Below the pieces are notes generated by a model that worked only from the letters and a program-made list of their open reading frames with translations, was not told the origin of the DNA and made no database searches. A DNA stretch of 64,000 nt from Castor canadensis (taxonomy: Eukaryota; Chordata; Mammalia; Rodentia; Castoridae). Made by a program: the position numbers and the translations under genes. Positions 11,240 through 25,964 of the stretch are shown here, in pieces (the stretch's first letter is position 1; each line of letters begins with the position of its first letter). The DNA is taken from NCBI RefSeq assembly GCF_047511655.1, contig NC_133390.1:157539583-157603582 (forward strand). Reading direction: 5' to 3'.

Positions 11240-12615
11240 CCCACTCTTGGTCCACGCTCCCAGTACTCAAGATGAAGAACTAGCAACTCCAAGTGGCAGG
11301 TCATTATTCCAAGGTTACACAACAAGTTGGTGGCAGAGCTGGGACTGGAACACCTTTCCTGACCCACACAGGCCCAACAGTGTGCTCAGGACACTGCACA
11401 GGGCTTGAGGCATAGGAGAGGAGGGAGTTTCTCTTCATATTTTCTCTCCTCCACCTAAAACTAGGAACTTCAGTTCAGTTTGAAGCTATGATCATTCATG
11501 ACTGCCTTGGACTCAGCTGGACCCTAACGGGAGGTTACCATGGCAACAGGAGCCCAGTCTCTATCCACAAGGAATTGGATGGAGCTGCTACTTCCCCTGA
11601 ATTCTCCTAAGAATATCCTCACATCCACCTACAAGTATGAAGCTAGAGAGTAACTATGTGACCTTGGGAAGACCCTGTTCTTCTGGGAGTCAGCTTGTCC
11701 ATAGGCAAATGGAACTCTAGATGAACTCAGAGTTCCTTCCTGCTCTGACACTCTTAAGTGTACAATTTTTGGATTAGTCTGTTGCCCTATTCCATGCTAG
11801 AGTTTGGGGGTACAGTTTTGGGGTAAGACTAGTGCCCGTTCCCTGATTTCCCCATTTCCCCTTTTAGACCTTTGTGGGGGGGGGGGCACGTTGCCCTTCC
11901 ACTGGAAAGAACCAACTCCCCAGGGCAACAGTGGTATGATAATTAAAGGTTCAAATCCCAGCTCTGCCACTCACTATGTGATACTGGGAAAATCCCTTTA
12001 CCTCCTGAGTCTCAGTTCCTTCACCTGCAATAAGGGATTATACTCTACCTTTCACCACTTGTTGAGGTGGATCGTGAGTCAAGTGCACTTGGCACAGCAC
12101 CTGTGGCACACAATGATGGCATCACCACCATCACCGCCTTCTTACCCAGGCCAAAGAGTCTGGAAATACTAGTGAACAGAGCCAGCTCCAGGGAGGCCTG
12201 GGAGAGACCAGTACATGCAAGGTGATAAAAAGGCTAACACCCTTTCCTAAAGCACTCTGCTGAGGACTGACAACAGATGAGCAGGAATGGTGAACCCAGC
12301 AACCGGGAGTGTGCAGGGATTTTAAGCACCATGGTTAGTTGCTTTGGAAGTCTCTCCTGGCCTCCATTTTCCTCTCATCTAACAGCAAAGCATCCAAATA
12401 TGTGGTGGTATTAAGGTTTGAATTCAGGGCTTCATGCTTGCTAGGGCAGGCACTCTAGTACATGAGCCGTACCCCCAAGCCAAACACCTAGTACATGTGC
12501 TGGCAGGGTGAGCCCCACTCTCATAGAAACATCATAACTCTATCATCTGCATTACCATTAACAAAATTGAGATTCAGAGATGGGGAGTGACTTGTCCAAG
12601 TTCACACAGTGATCC
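11240..12615. mobile_element. MIR relics with one IDL SINE
   Basis: Minus MIR pieces at about 11240-11360 and 12510-12615 and a plus MIR at about 11930-12120 ('caaatcccagctctgccact' is its clearest block). A minus IDL spans 12398-12482. The rest, about 11360-11930, is unique apart from a possible MIR trace near 11650. A G-run of about 12 sits near 11875-11886. Confidence 0.55.
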
Positions 12616-13092
12616 AGACACAACCACAATCTGGGTGCACCCTAAGGAAAGCTGTCAGTCCTGGAGGCTGAGAGGTCAAAGAGAAGAATGGCAATTCTGG
12701 GACCACCATTTCCATCCTGCACGGTGCAAATGGACAGACAGATCAAGAGCCCAGCTGTCAGGACTCCAAGCCTAGTACAGACTAATACAGCTTTCGTGGG
12801 ACCTCAAATGTCTAGCTCACTGTCTGGGACCTGTCCTGTGCCTTCCAGACTCCAAGCCTTGCCCCGACCCCCGCACGTCGGTTGTGTCTCAGGGGCTTCC
12901 CCTCCTTGCCCTATCAGTATCCCAGGCTCAATGCTCTCCTCCACCCCACCCCACCCCCGTCTGCTTTTTGGGGCCTCTTCCAGACTCGAATACCTCTAGT
13001 CAGAACTGCCCACCCATGTCCTTGGTGCGCCCTCACCCTCTCCACATCCGTGCGTTCCGTGCTCCCTCCCCCGCCACCGCCCCGAGACCTCA

Positions 13093-13878
<786 letters not shown>

Positions 13879-14061
13879 CTAGGGGCGGGGTGGTTGAATA
13901 AGCAGAGGAGGCGTGAGGTGCCGGGTGCTGGGCAGGGCCATAAAAGATCCGGACTCCGGGCGGGAGGCGGAACCCCAGGATCCTGTAGACAAGGATCTGC
14001 GCCAGTACCGCCGTCGAGGGCCCAGAGGATAACAACTTCGGACGTGGAAGCACTAGAAAAA

Positions 14062-14312
14062 GACAAGCCGGGAGTGGTAATGCGCATCTATAATCCCATC
14101 TCTCGGGAGGCTTTGGCAGAAGGAACGCGAGTCCAGGGCAGCCTGGGCTACATAACGAGACCCTGTCCCTTACTTATTAATTTTTTTCTTGGCGGTACTG
14201 GGGTTTGAACTCGGTACCGTACTCGCGAGGCAGGTGCTCTACCATTTTACCATTTGAGCCACACCTCCAGCCTAAGACCCTATCTCAAAAAAAAAAAAAA
14301 AAAAAAAAAGAA
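14062..14312 (+). mobile_element. B1-like SINE interrupted by a minus IDL
   Basis: A plus B1 (14062-about 14175) reaches 'gagaccctgtc'. A minus IDL (about 14180-14275) intervenes, and then 'aagaccctatctc' resumes with a long A-run. The repeated 'agaccctRtc' block is either the target-site duplication or SINE tail homology. Confidence 0.65.
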
Positions 14313-14744
14313 GTATGGATCCGTTGTGAGGCTTTGGGCATCCGGCAGGGCTCCAGGGACTCTGCAGGTAGGGCTGTCGAGGAGCTTTGGCAGGAATTGG
14401 TTTCCCATGTGAGGGTCCAGGCTTTGGTCTGTAGGCGTGGCTTAGCGTGGGCTCAGCTTCTAAAGGTGGCAAGCCCGCCTTTAGAGACACCTGCAGACTC
14501 CACCTAGGTTTGGGGCAGGAAATGGACACAGTCCCCACTTAAAAACTGGAAATGAGTTTAAGAGATAAACCCATTGCTCTGTTCACAGTAAAGGGCACAA
14601 AAGCTTAAATGTCCACACCGTGAGGCCTGGCCAGAGAACTCAGAACTCCTGGGGGCTGGAAAAGGGGCTGCAAAGTGTAGCCCTGGCTTTGGATATCTGG
14701 AGACCTAGTTTCCTATCCCTGTTCAGACTTTTTTTTTTTTCCTT

Positions 14745-15440
14745 TGTTGCTTTAGTTACTTTACAGGTAGGGTCTTGCTTTTTACCAGTGACAGATTGCA
14801 GACTGCCATCCTCCATTATAGCTGGGATTATAGGTGTTCAACAGCATGCTCAGCTTGTTGATTGAGATGGGTCTCAATAACTTTTTGCCTAGGGTTGACC
14901 TGGAACTGTGATTCTCCCAATCTCCACCTCCCAAGGAGATGAGATTACAGGTATGAGCCATCGGCCCTCCTCACTTCACTTCTGTAGGCCTCAATTTCTC
15001 ATCTGTGAAGTGGGGATCATAATAATCTCTATCACCTCACAGGTTTGTGTAGGGATTGAATCAATGTGCAAATGCATGTTAAACTGTGAGTCTATGCTAT
15101 CACTATAAACATTTTTTCTTTCTTTTGGTGGAACTGGGGTTTGAATTCAGGGCCTCATCCTTACTAGCCAGGTGCTCTACCACTTGAGTCACTCTGCCAG
15201 CCCTTTTTTTTGTGTTAGGTTTTTCAAGATAAGGTCTTGCAAACTGTTTGCCGGGGGCTGGTTTTGAACCATGATCCTCTTGATCTTTGCTTCCTGAGTA
15301 CAGGCGTGAGCTAACACCTGGCTTTTTCTTTTTTTTAAGACAGGGTCTTACTATGTGGCCCAGGCTAGCCTAGAACTCTCAATCCTTGTGTCTCAGTCTC
15401 CCAAATGCTTGAATTATAGGCCTGCACCACCAGACCCTGC
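14745..15440 (-). mobile_element. Minus SINE cluster: B1 relics, dimer, B1
   Basis: Two B1-like relics span 14745-14970, a minus dimer spans 15111-15322 and a minus B1 spans about 15330-15440. Between them, 15005-15080 looks like a plus MIR remnant ('ctcatctgtgaagtgggg'). Confidence 0.7.
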
Positions 15441-15461
15441 TTATAATCACTTTCAGTTATT

Positions 15462-15680
15462 GAATACTGAGTATTGGGCAGCCTAGCACTGAGCATTTTC
15501 CATGTGTTATCTCATCTTTACAATAACACGGTGGAGTGGCAACTAAGGACACCTCCGTTAGACAGAAGGGAGATTTGAATTTACAAGGTCTAGTTGGCCT
15601 AAATCACACATTTATCACTGGAGCAGACCTGGGATTCAAATCCAGGCCTGTTTGAACCACTCTGCTGCACAGCTGCCAAA
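15462..15680 (-). mobile_element. MIR relic
   Basis: A minus MIR with 'ccatgtgttatctcatcttt' near its start and 'cctgggattcaaatccagg' near its end. It is long for this window. Confidence 0.65.
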
Positions 15681-15866
15681 TATGGTAAGAAAGCATGGTT
15701 TTATCAGAAAAATCCACCACAATGCACTTCAACCAGCCTCACATCTTCCCCATGTCCCCGTCCTCCGTTCCTAGCTGGGGTGTGATGGCCAATAAGTATG
15801 GCCACATCAGTGTGTAGACTCTGCACCTCAGAGTAGAGCCCACCGCAGAAGATCCTGTCAAGGAAA

Positions 15867-15955
15867 GCTGGCGGAGTGGCCCAAGCGGTAGTGTACCTGC
15901 CTAGTAAACATGAGACCTCACATTCAACCCCCTGTACTGCCCAAAACAAAACAAC
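15867..15955 (+). mobile_element. IDL SINE
   Basis: Plus copy with 'ctggcggagtggcccaagc' and 'gtacctgcctagtaaacatg', ending in CAAAACAAAAC. Confidence 0.8.
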
Positions 15956-16044
15956 CGAAGATCCCATCAAGGAAAAAATAATCTCAGAAGAAAACAGGTC
16001 TGTACACAAATGGTCTATGGCAAATTTATATCCACAAATAACCA

Positions 16045-16978
16045 GATAGGAACCGGGCAACCATGGCTCACGCCTGTAATCCTAGCTACTTGGGAGGCTG
16101 AGATCCAGAGGATTGTGGTTTGGAGGCTAGCCCCGGCAAATAGTTCAAGAGACTCCATCTCCAAAATAACCAGAGCATGTTTGCGGGTACATGGATGGAT
16201 TGGAGGACATCATGTTAAGTGAAGTAAGCCAGTTCAGAAAACAAAGTCTGTGTGATTTCTCTCATATTTGGGAGATAGAGCCAAAAAGATAAACGTATAC
16301 ACCAAACCAACCTTCTCATATACACATATATCCAGAACATGTTTGTAACAGTGGAACCACTCTGTGGCACTGGGAGGAGGAGGGAAAGGAAGAGAGTGCT
16401 AGAGAGTCAACAGTAATGGAACACATAACGTGTGTAGGTAGAGGAGATAACAATGGTGTTTTGAAAGCTGTTGAATGGTAGGGAGAGGTGGGAGGGAAGG
16501 AGTAAGGGAGAGTAACGGGATTGACCAAAATACAGTACACTCACAGCTGAGATACCTCAAGAAACCCCTTTGAACACTGACTTTGGAATTAAAAATGAAA
16601 GACAGGACTGTAAAAGAGGTCCTGGGAGGAAGTAAGGACTTGTAGGAGGAGGGAAGGAGAATGGCGAAATTGAAGGAGCGTGAATATGGTGCATGTACTT
16701 CATATACACATATGAAATAAAACAATGAAACCTTTCACGATTGTTTCAGGTGGAGCAGGGACATGGGTGAGGGAGAGAGATGGTGGGATCGAACCTAACC
16801 AAGGTACAATGTAAACATATTCAGAAATGTCACCATGAATCCCTCCCCCACAACTAATGTGTGCTAATCAAAATTTAAATAAATAACCAGAGCAAAATGG
16901 ACTGAAGGTATAGCTTAAGGATTAGAGCACCTGCTTTGCAAGCATGAAATCGAGTTCAAGCCTCAGTCCCACCAAAAA
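16045..16978 (+). mobile_element. Dimeric SINE split by an L1 insertion
   Basis: The left half (16045-16177) and right half (16881-16978) of one plus dimer are separated by an L1. The 14-bp block 'aaataaccagagca' flanks the insert at 16164-16177 and 16881-16894. Confidence 0.85.
16178..16880 (+). mobile_element. 5'-truncated L1 (3' end) inside a SINE
   Basis: About 700 bp of L1 3' region, plus-oriented, starting in text typical of the end of ORF2 or the 3' UTR ('cggttacatggatgg' type) and ending in an AAATTTAAATAAAT tail. The target-site duplication is listed with the host SINE. The insert is more diverged than the 61564-61803 family. Confidence 0.75.
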
Positions 16979-17046
16979 AAAGTGAGTAATATAGATGGAT
17001 AAATTTGATAAAAGTATATTTTATTCATGTCATAAATGTCATAATG

Positions 17047-17385
17047 AAGCCAGGCCCTGGTGGCTCACACCTGTAATCTTAGCCACTCGGGAGGCACAGA
17101 TCAGGAGGATTGAGGTTTGAAGCCAGCCCGGACAAATAGTTTGCAACACCCTATCTTTTGTTTTTTTTTTAATTTTTATTTTTTATTATTCATATGTGCA
17201 TACAATGCTTGGGTCATTTCTCCCCCCTGCCCCCACCCCCTCTCTTACCACCCACTCCGCCCCCTCCCTCTCCCTGCAACACCCTATCTTGAAAAAAAAA
17301 AAAAACTCATCACAAAAAAGGGCTGGTGGAGTGGCTCAAGGTGTAGGCCCTGAGTTCAAACCCCAGTACCTAAAAAAAAAAAAAA
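17047..17385 (+). mobile_element. Dimeric SINE carrying a short L1 insertion
   Basis: A plus dimer whose linker region 'tgcaacaccctatctt' is duplicated around an L1 3' tip. The right half resumes with 'gggctggtggagtggctcaa'. Confidence 0.9.
17158..17274 (-). mobile_element. L1 3' tip (117 bp)
   Basis: A minus-oriented, extremely 5'-truncated L1: T-run, 'ttattattcatatgtgcata', then the C-rich complement of the L1 3' UTR G-rich tract. The 16-bp target-site duplication (17142-17157 and 17275-17290) is perfect. Confidence 0.92.
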
Positions 17386-18420
17386 TCACAATGAAACACC
17401 TTTGTGCAATTAATTTATGCTAATTAAAAGTAAATATTAAAAAAAAGGAAGGAAGACAGGAGAAGGAGGAAGGGAAGAAAAGGAAAGAATGAAAAGGAAG
17501 GGAAGAAAGGCGAGTATACCATTGTACAAATGCATTGCTACTTCAAAAGTCTAACTTTGGTTAAAGATTTTAAGATGGCTGAGAAGTTGGGAGTAAGCCC
17601 TTGTGATCAAATGAGAATCACATCCTACTTGACCTCTGCAAGCTTAACTCACATGGTAGAAAAGGGAGAAGCAAGGTCAGGCAGGAGGCAAGAGAGGAAG
17701 AGAAACTCCTTTCCCAGAACCAAAGCCCAAAGCCGGATCCAAATCCTTAAAAGTCCCTCCACGTACTGCCCTGCTTAAAAGAGGTTTAGTGAGGCCCAAA
17801 CTTGATGAGAAAGGACTCCTCCCCAGGGGACTGTTCTCTGTGGACAGAAGGGGAGCGGGGAGGAGAGGAGGAGGGCGGAGGAGAGGAGCTCTAGGCAGGG
17901 GGCTAGCAGAGAAAAAAGAAAGATGTACAGCCAGAGAACTAGTAATGCGTGTATGTGTGTGTGCATATGTGTAGGGGCATTGTATGTGTGTGTCTTTATC
18001 CACGATCACACTCACAAGTAGTGCCAGTCATCTGTGCCCCTGCCAGCTACCCCAGGAACATGTAGCTGGAGGAATGCTCTCCTCCCCCACTTGGTCAGCT
18101 GACACCTCTCTGCTGTGGCTCAGAAACTGGCCTCCCACACACACAAGCACAGGCCTAGCTTCCCACCAAACCCTAGGCAGAGCTCTCAGAGGAAACTGGT
18201 TCACTCCCAAGGAATAGGAGGGACAAAGGGCAAAGGAAAGAAATAGGGGAGCTGCCCAGCCCACCAAGGGCCCTATAGGTGTAAGCTCTTAGACCAAGCA
18301 TCTGAGGTCCCTCTGTGCCTGCTCCAGTACAAGGAGCAGTGATTCCAATACTCCTGCCCCCTGTGCCAGCTGACAGCAGTAATAATGAAAGTTAACAAGC
18401 CTGAGCGTTTAACCTAAGTG
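17386..18420. other. Mostly unique intergenic sequence
   Basis: A GA-rich tract lies at about 17435-17515. The rest, including a purine-rich stretch around 17850-17925 and a TG/TATG-rich stretch around 17945-17995, shows no recognised element or gene. Confidence 0.5.
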
Positions 18421-19050
18421 TTCTTTTTCTTTCTTTTTGCGGTACTGGGGCTTGAACTCAGGGCCTGCACCTTGAGCCACTCCACCAGCCCTTTTTTGTG
18501 AGGGATTTTTTCAAGGTAGGGTTTCAAGAACTGTTTGCTTGGGGTTGGCTTAGAACCACAATCCTCCTGGTCTCTGCCTCCTGAGTAGCTAGGATTACAG
18601 GCGTGAGCCACTGGAGCCATAAATGCTTTTCTGAGCATCATCCCATTTAACTGGACACAATCCTAGGAAGCATCTCCTAATACTGCGCTCCTTAGGCAGA
18701 TGAGGAAACTGAAGCTAGAGTCATGAACTAATAAGCCCAGGCACTCCGGCACCACAACTCACTGGAACTCTGTACTATACCAGGAGACATTTGGATGTAA
18801 GTGGAGATAGGAGGCTTTCAAAGTCTCACATAGCGAGATGTGAACCAAACCAGGTACTTGACTTATGTCATCTTTTAATCTTCATTGTGGCCATGTGAGG
18901 CAGGTGCCATCACATTTTGCAGAAGGAAAAAAAGAAAAAAGAAAAAACCCAAGGCTCAGAACAGGAAAGTGATTTGTTCAAGCTCACATAGCTAATAAAT
19001 GGCAACGCCTAGATACAAACCAGGTTATTTCTGATTAACCTTCACCCATT
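18421..19050 (-). mobile_element. Dimeric SINE and MIR relics
   Basis: A minus dimer spans 18421-18615. MIR-like minus pieces follow at about 18640-18790 and 18870-19050 ('gtgaggcaggtgccatcac', 'aagctcacatagctaataa'). Confidence 0.65.
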
Positions 19051-19232
19051 CTTCTGCCACCTAGTTAGAATTGCTCTTAGAATGTTAGAGAATTCAAATG
19101 GCAAGTTTGTAAAATTTAGAAGAAAGGAATTTTAGCATCCTAAAATCCTGACTTTTAGGACACAGACCTGTCACCAGGTCCAATTCCCTAAACCTCAACC
19201 CAAGCAAGAAGTCCCTTTATACTGTCCCTGAC

Positions 19233-19673
19233 AGCTGGAGGCTTAGCTCAAGTGATAGAGTCCCTGCCTAGCAAGCACAAGGTCCTGAGTTCAAATATAT
19301 ACCATGTCCCTGACAGCTGCCCTTCTAACCTCTTGGATGGCTCCAGCAACAGGAAGTTCACCTTTCCAAAAAATAAGACATTCCCACCCTAAGGAAGGGA
19401 ATTCATTTATTGCCATAAATCCAGCACCTAATTCTATGAGCTGTTGGGGGGTTTTTTGGGGGGGGGCAGTACTAGGATTTGAACTCAGGGACTCACTCTT
19501 GCTAGGCAAGTGCTCTATCACTTGTGCCACTCTGCCAGGTCTGTTTTGGGTTTGTTTTTTTCTTTTGAGATAGGATCTCACAAACTGTTTGCTTAGGTTG
19601 GCTTCGAACCTGGATGCTCCTGATCTCTGTCTCCTGAGTAGCTAGGATTACAGGCATGAGCTACTGGCACCTG
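19233..19673. mobile_element. IDL SINE (+) and dimeric SINE (-)
   Basis: A plus IDL lies at 19233-19296 with a short tail. A minus dimer spans about 19446-19673, preceded by a short G/T-rich tail complement. Confidence 0.75.
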
Positions 19674-20048
19674 TTAAATGAATTGTTAAATGAATGAACA
19701 AGTGATTGAGTAACTTTGAAGGAGGGTGATAAGTACCTAGGCCCCTGAAAGTTAAGTAAAGAGATGATCATCTAAGCTGCAGTCCCAACAAGGGCAAAAG
19801 CTGGAGAAGGGCAGGGCTCAGTGAGTGCCCTCTGTTAAGGCAGGAACTATATTGCCCACCATTAAAGCTTCAGCACAGGTACTGGGCTTGGTGGTACACA
19901 CCTGTAATTTCAGCACTTGGGAGCTGGAAGCAGAAGTGTCATGAAAGACAAGTATTGGAAGAGAAAGAAAGAGATGATGGCAATGAAGATGGAGATGGTG
20001 ATGGGAGCAACTGGAAAACTGGAAAGAAGTTCAAACCCCAGTACTGCC

Positions 20049-20336
20049 AGAGAGAGAGAGAAGGAGGAGGAGGAGGAGGAGGAAAGAAGAAGAGGAAGAA
20101 GAAGGAGAAGGAGAAGAAGGAGAAGGAGAAGAAGGAAGAAGAAGAAGAAGAAGAAAGAAGAAGAAGAAGAAGAAGAAGAAGAAGAAGAAGAAGAAGAAGA
20201 AGAAGAAGAAGAAGAAGAAGAAGAAGAAGAAGGGGAGGAGGAGGAGGAGGAGGAGGAGGAGGAGGAGGAGGAGGAAGAGAAGAGAGGGGAGGGGAGGGGA
20301 GGGGAGGGGAGGGGAGGGAAGGAGAACAAAAATTCA
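20049..20336 (+). repeat. 288-nt uninterrupted purine tract (GAA)n/(GGA)n/(GGGGA)n
   Basis: Every base from 20049 to 20336 is A or G. The order is GA, GGA, mixed, a long GAA block (about 20130-20230), a GGA block, then GGGGA repeats. It sits exactly between METAP2 pseudogene text for TGKK and for VQT, the place of the polylysine codons, next to a short SINE scrap ending 'cccagtactgcc'. Confidence 0.95.
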
Positions 20337-20465
20337 AACAGTTCCAATATGTGACCTATATCTTACTTACAAAGGGCAGAGTATTACTACCCACCCACAC
20401 AAGATGGGAAACACCTGCTAGGAGAACCACAAGGGAAGAAATGAAAGCCTTGGATAGGCTAGTGA

Positions 20466-20636
<171 letters not shown>

Positions 20637-20654
20637 TAACTGTGCTGCCCAGCT

Positions 20655-22865
<2,211 letters not shown>

Positions 22866-23029
22866 ATTTTGCCATATTTTTCTGCTTAAATGACTACATC
22901 CAATTCTGTATCTATGCCCTCTGCTATTGTTTTTTTTAACCTCCCTGGAGTCTATTTTGTAAAAATTAAAGACATTTTCAGATCTAAGAAATAAATAAAG
23001 ACATTTAAAAATTATCCATAAAACTTTAA

Positions 23030-23583
23030 CACGCATGCTCATAGCAACATTGCTATTACAATGCCAAAAAGGCAGAAACAACTCTGTGTTCATCAACTGA
23101 CAAATGGATAAATAAAAGGTGTGTATGTATCTATCCAATGGATTTTTTTTTCTTTTTTTTTTTTTAGTACTGGGGACTGAACTCAGGAGCTTGAGTTTGC
23201 CAGACAAGTTCTTTAACACTCAAGCCGTGCCCCCAGCCCTATCTTGTTTTTGTGTTTGTTTTTCAGATAGGGTGTCAAACTAACTTTTGGTCGGTGCTAA
23301 CCTCAGACTGTGATCCTCCTTACCTCAGCTTCCTGAGTACCTGGGATTACAGGCATGCTCTGCCACACCCAGTTTACAGTGGATTGTTATTAAGCAATAA
23401 AAAGGAATAGAGCCAGGTACAGAGATCAGGAGGATAGAGGTTCAAAGTCAGCCCAGGCAAGTAGTTCAAGAGAACTATCTGAAAAATACCTAACAAAAAA
23501 AGGGTTGACAGAGTGGCTCAAGTTGTAGAGTGCCTGCATTCAAACCTGAGTATCGCCAAAAAAAAAAAAAAAAAAAAAAAAAA
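23030..23583. mobile_element. L1 3' fragment with SINE insertion, then dimeric SINE
   Basis: Plus L1 text (23030-23140: 'caacattgctattacaatg', 'catcaactgacaaatggata') resumes at about 23375-23408 after a minus dimer (23142-23372). A plus dimer (23409-23583) with a long A-run follows. Confidence 0.7.
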
Positions 23584-23603
23584 GAAGGAAAATGACTGGA
23601 GTA

Positions 23604-24371
23604 TAGTTGTCCCTTAGTACCTTCAAGGGATATGCCCCATAGATACCAAAATCCATGAAGTCTGTTCTAGACTGAAGGTATGACTCCACTGAGAGAGTGC
23701 CTGAGTTCAAACCCCTGTACTGCCAAAAATAAAAGTGGATTTAGACAAAATACATTAAAAAAAGAAATCGTTATAGAGCAATTAATCTATTTTTTTTTAA
23801 ATGAAGTCTTGCTAGCAGAGTGGCTCAAGTAGTAGAGTGCCTGCTTAGCAAGCATGAGGTCCTGAGTTCAAGCCCCAGTACTGCCAGGGGAGAAAAAAAA
23901 GAAGAAAAAAAAAAGATTTAAAAAATGAAGTCCTTCTATTAAATGCACAGTACTAGTGCTGGGTGCCAGTGGCTCACATCTTAATCCTAGGTACTCAGAA
24001 GGCAGAGATCAGGAGGATCGAGGTTCAAAGCTAGCCCATGCAAATATGTTGCTAGACCCTATCTCAAAAATACCCTTCTCTAGAAAGGGCTGGTGGAGTG
24101 GTTCAAGGTGTAGGCCCTGAGTTCAAACCTCAGTACTGAAAAGAAAAAAAGAAAAGAAAAAGAAGACTGTCCATGTTTCAGACAGATGTAATTTTTTCTT
24201 TAGGCCTTTGTACATACTAGGTAAGCACTCTACCACTGAGTTACATCCCCAGCTCTTCAAATATTTTCACTCTGCAGTTGGTTGGCAATTAAAACACATG
24301 AATTTTTTAAAAACTCTCCATTTGGTAGAATCAATGGATGCAGAACCTGTGGATACAAAGGACTGGCTGTG
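23604..24371 (+). mobile_element. Non-autonomous Tigger/MER2-like DNA transposon, SINE-riddled
   Basis: The left end 'agttgtcccttagtacc' with 'gataccaaaatccatg' and the right end 'gatgcagaacctgtggatac' with 'aaaggactggctgtg' are diverged inverted copies, as in the MER2/Tigger group. TA dinucleotides flank both ends. Inside are a plus IDL (about 23670-23735), a plus IDL with TSD 'aaatgaagtcYtt' (about 23811-23920), a plus dimer (about 23955-24160) and a minus ID (about 24190-24255). Confidence 0.7.
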
Positions 24372-24394
24372 TAATTAGTACATGTATTAATTAC

Positions 24395-24702
24395 ACAAAT
24401 GGACCTCAGGACCACTGCAGCTGGGCTAGAGCCTGAGAGATCCACTTTCCAGATGTCTCCCTCACTAGGCTGGCAAGCCACTGTGGACTGTTGACGGGGA
24501 CCTTGGCTGGCACAGAGGAGTGAGGACTGAAGTTCCTCTCTAGGAGGTGCTGAGGCTTCCAAGGAAGATGGGGGCTGAGTTGCAAAAGCATCCCAAAAGA
24601 GCAAGGAAAAAGGACATGGGTGTTTTATGATCTAGCCTCAGAAGTCACAGAACCTCATTTCTGTTATACTATGTTGGTGAAGGCAGTCACAAAGTTCTTT
24701 CC
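24395..24702. mobile_element. Old interspersed repeat, family not assigned
   Basis: Blocks such as 'gagatccactttccagatg', 'aggctggcaagcc' and 'ctagcctcagaagtcacag' have the feel of an old, widely dispersed repeat. I cannot name the family with confidence. Confidence 0.4.
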
Positions 24703-25278
24703 AGGACTAGCCGTGTGGTTCAAACACTAGAGCACCTGATTTGTATTCGAAAAGCTTTTAATTCAGACCCCAGTCCCACCAAAAAAAAAAAAAAAGCCTT
24801 TCCAGATTCAAGGAGAAAGGACTTCAACTTCCTTTCTTGGTGAGAGAATCGTAAGATTCCAGAAAAGCCAGGGTTGGTGGCATACCCATGTAATCCCAGC
24901 ACTCAGGAGGATTTCAATTCAAGCCAATGTGAGCTACATAAGACAATTCTGACAAAAAAAAAAAAAAGATTCTAGAAAAACAGAAGATGGGAGATACTGT
25001 TGTGGCTCTCTTTGGAAAATGCAATTGCATACAGGCTGTTGAAGCGGTCCAGGAGGCAGGGCAGTGACTTGGACTAGGGAGGTGGCTGCAGGGAGAATGA
25101 AGAGAACTAACTACAATTAAGAAGTAGTATTGAAGAGGTAAAACTGCAAAGATTTGCTGGTGACTTGGGTGACAGGGAGAATTGATAACAGATAGATGGG
25201 GGCTGGGAATATAGCTTAGCCCCCGCTTAGCATGCACTATGTCCTGGGTTCAATCCCCACCACTGCCAACAAAAAAAG
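24703..25278 (+). mobile_element. IDL, B1-like and ID SINEs
   Basis: Plus IDL at 24703-24796, plus B1 at 24866-24967 and plus ID at about 25200-25278, each with an A-rich tail. Confidence 0.75.
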
Positions 25279-25964
25279 AGAAGTATATGAGGATTGTAGA
25301 TTGTCTAGGAAGAGAGGGTAGAGAAAGCAAACTAGATATGAAGCAGGAGAGGAGAGACCAATAGAACAGGTGCAGGAAGCAGGACACTTACTATTGGGCA
25401 GGGTGTGCTGAGGTCGTTAAGAGAGGGATTTTCTCTAAAAACCAGACACTAATTCTCGACCTCTATTTCTGGCCCTAGGGCAAGGAAATACACCTGTGAC
25501 TTATGGTGATCGTTCAAGCTGGGTTCATTGATGCTCGGTAGAGAGAAACAAGACCTACTGAGAGAATGGAAGCACTGGGGAAAGAAGGTAGGGCAAAGGA
25601 CCTGGTTTTTTGTTGGAGTTAATAGGAGCAGGGAAGGTAATCTATCTCTATCTTCCTTGGCAGAGACAGAGTCAGAGTCATGGTCTCAGAGCTTTTAGTC
25701 CCAATCCAGCACTTCAAAAGGGAGGAATTAGAGGTCCAAAAAGTGGCACCACCAGCCCTTTCCCCCCAGCCCGGTAGCAGTCACTCACAAAAGGCTCTGT
25801 CCAGGGTTAAGAGACAGGCTGATGGTGCTGGAGGCAATGCAGATTCCACATCCAGATTCTGCCTCAAAAAAGTGCCAACAGGGGGCAACAGAGAGCCAGG
25901 GTTGCAGGGTCCTAGCAGCCCGGCCATCCCAACTGGGGCAGAAAAGGGATAGATTAAGCAGGGC
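25279..25964. other. Unique intergenic sequence, no gene seen
   Basis: No recognised repeat. An open frame at 25680-25952 resembles no family I know and runs into the next SINE's T-run on the same reading. Confidence 0.5.
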
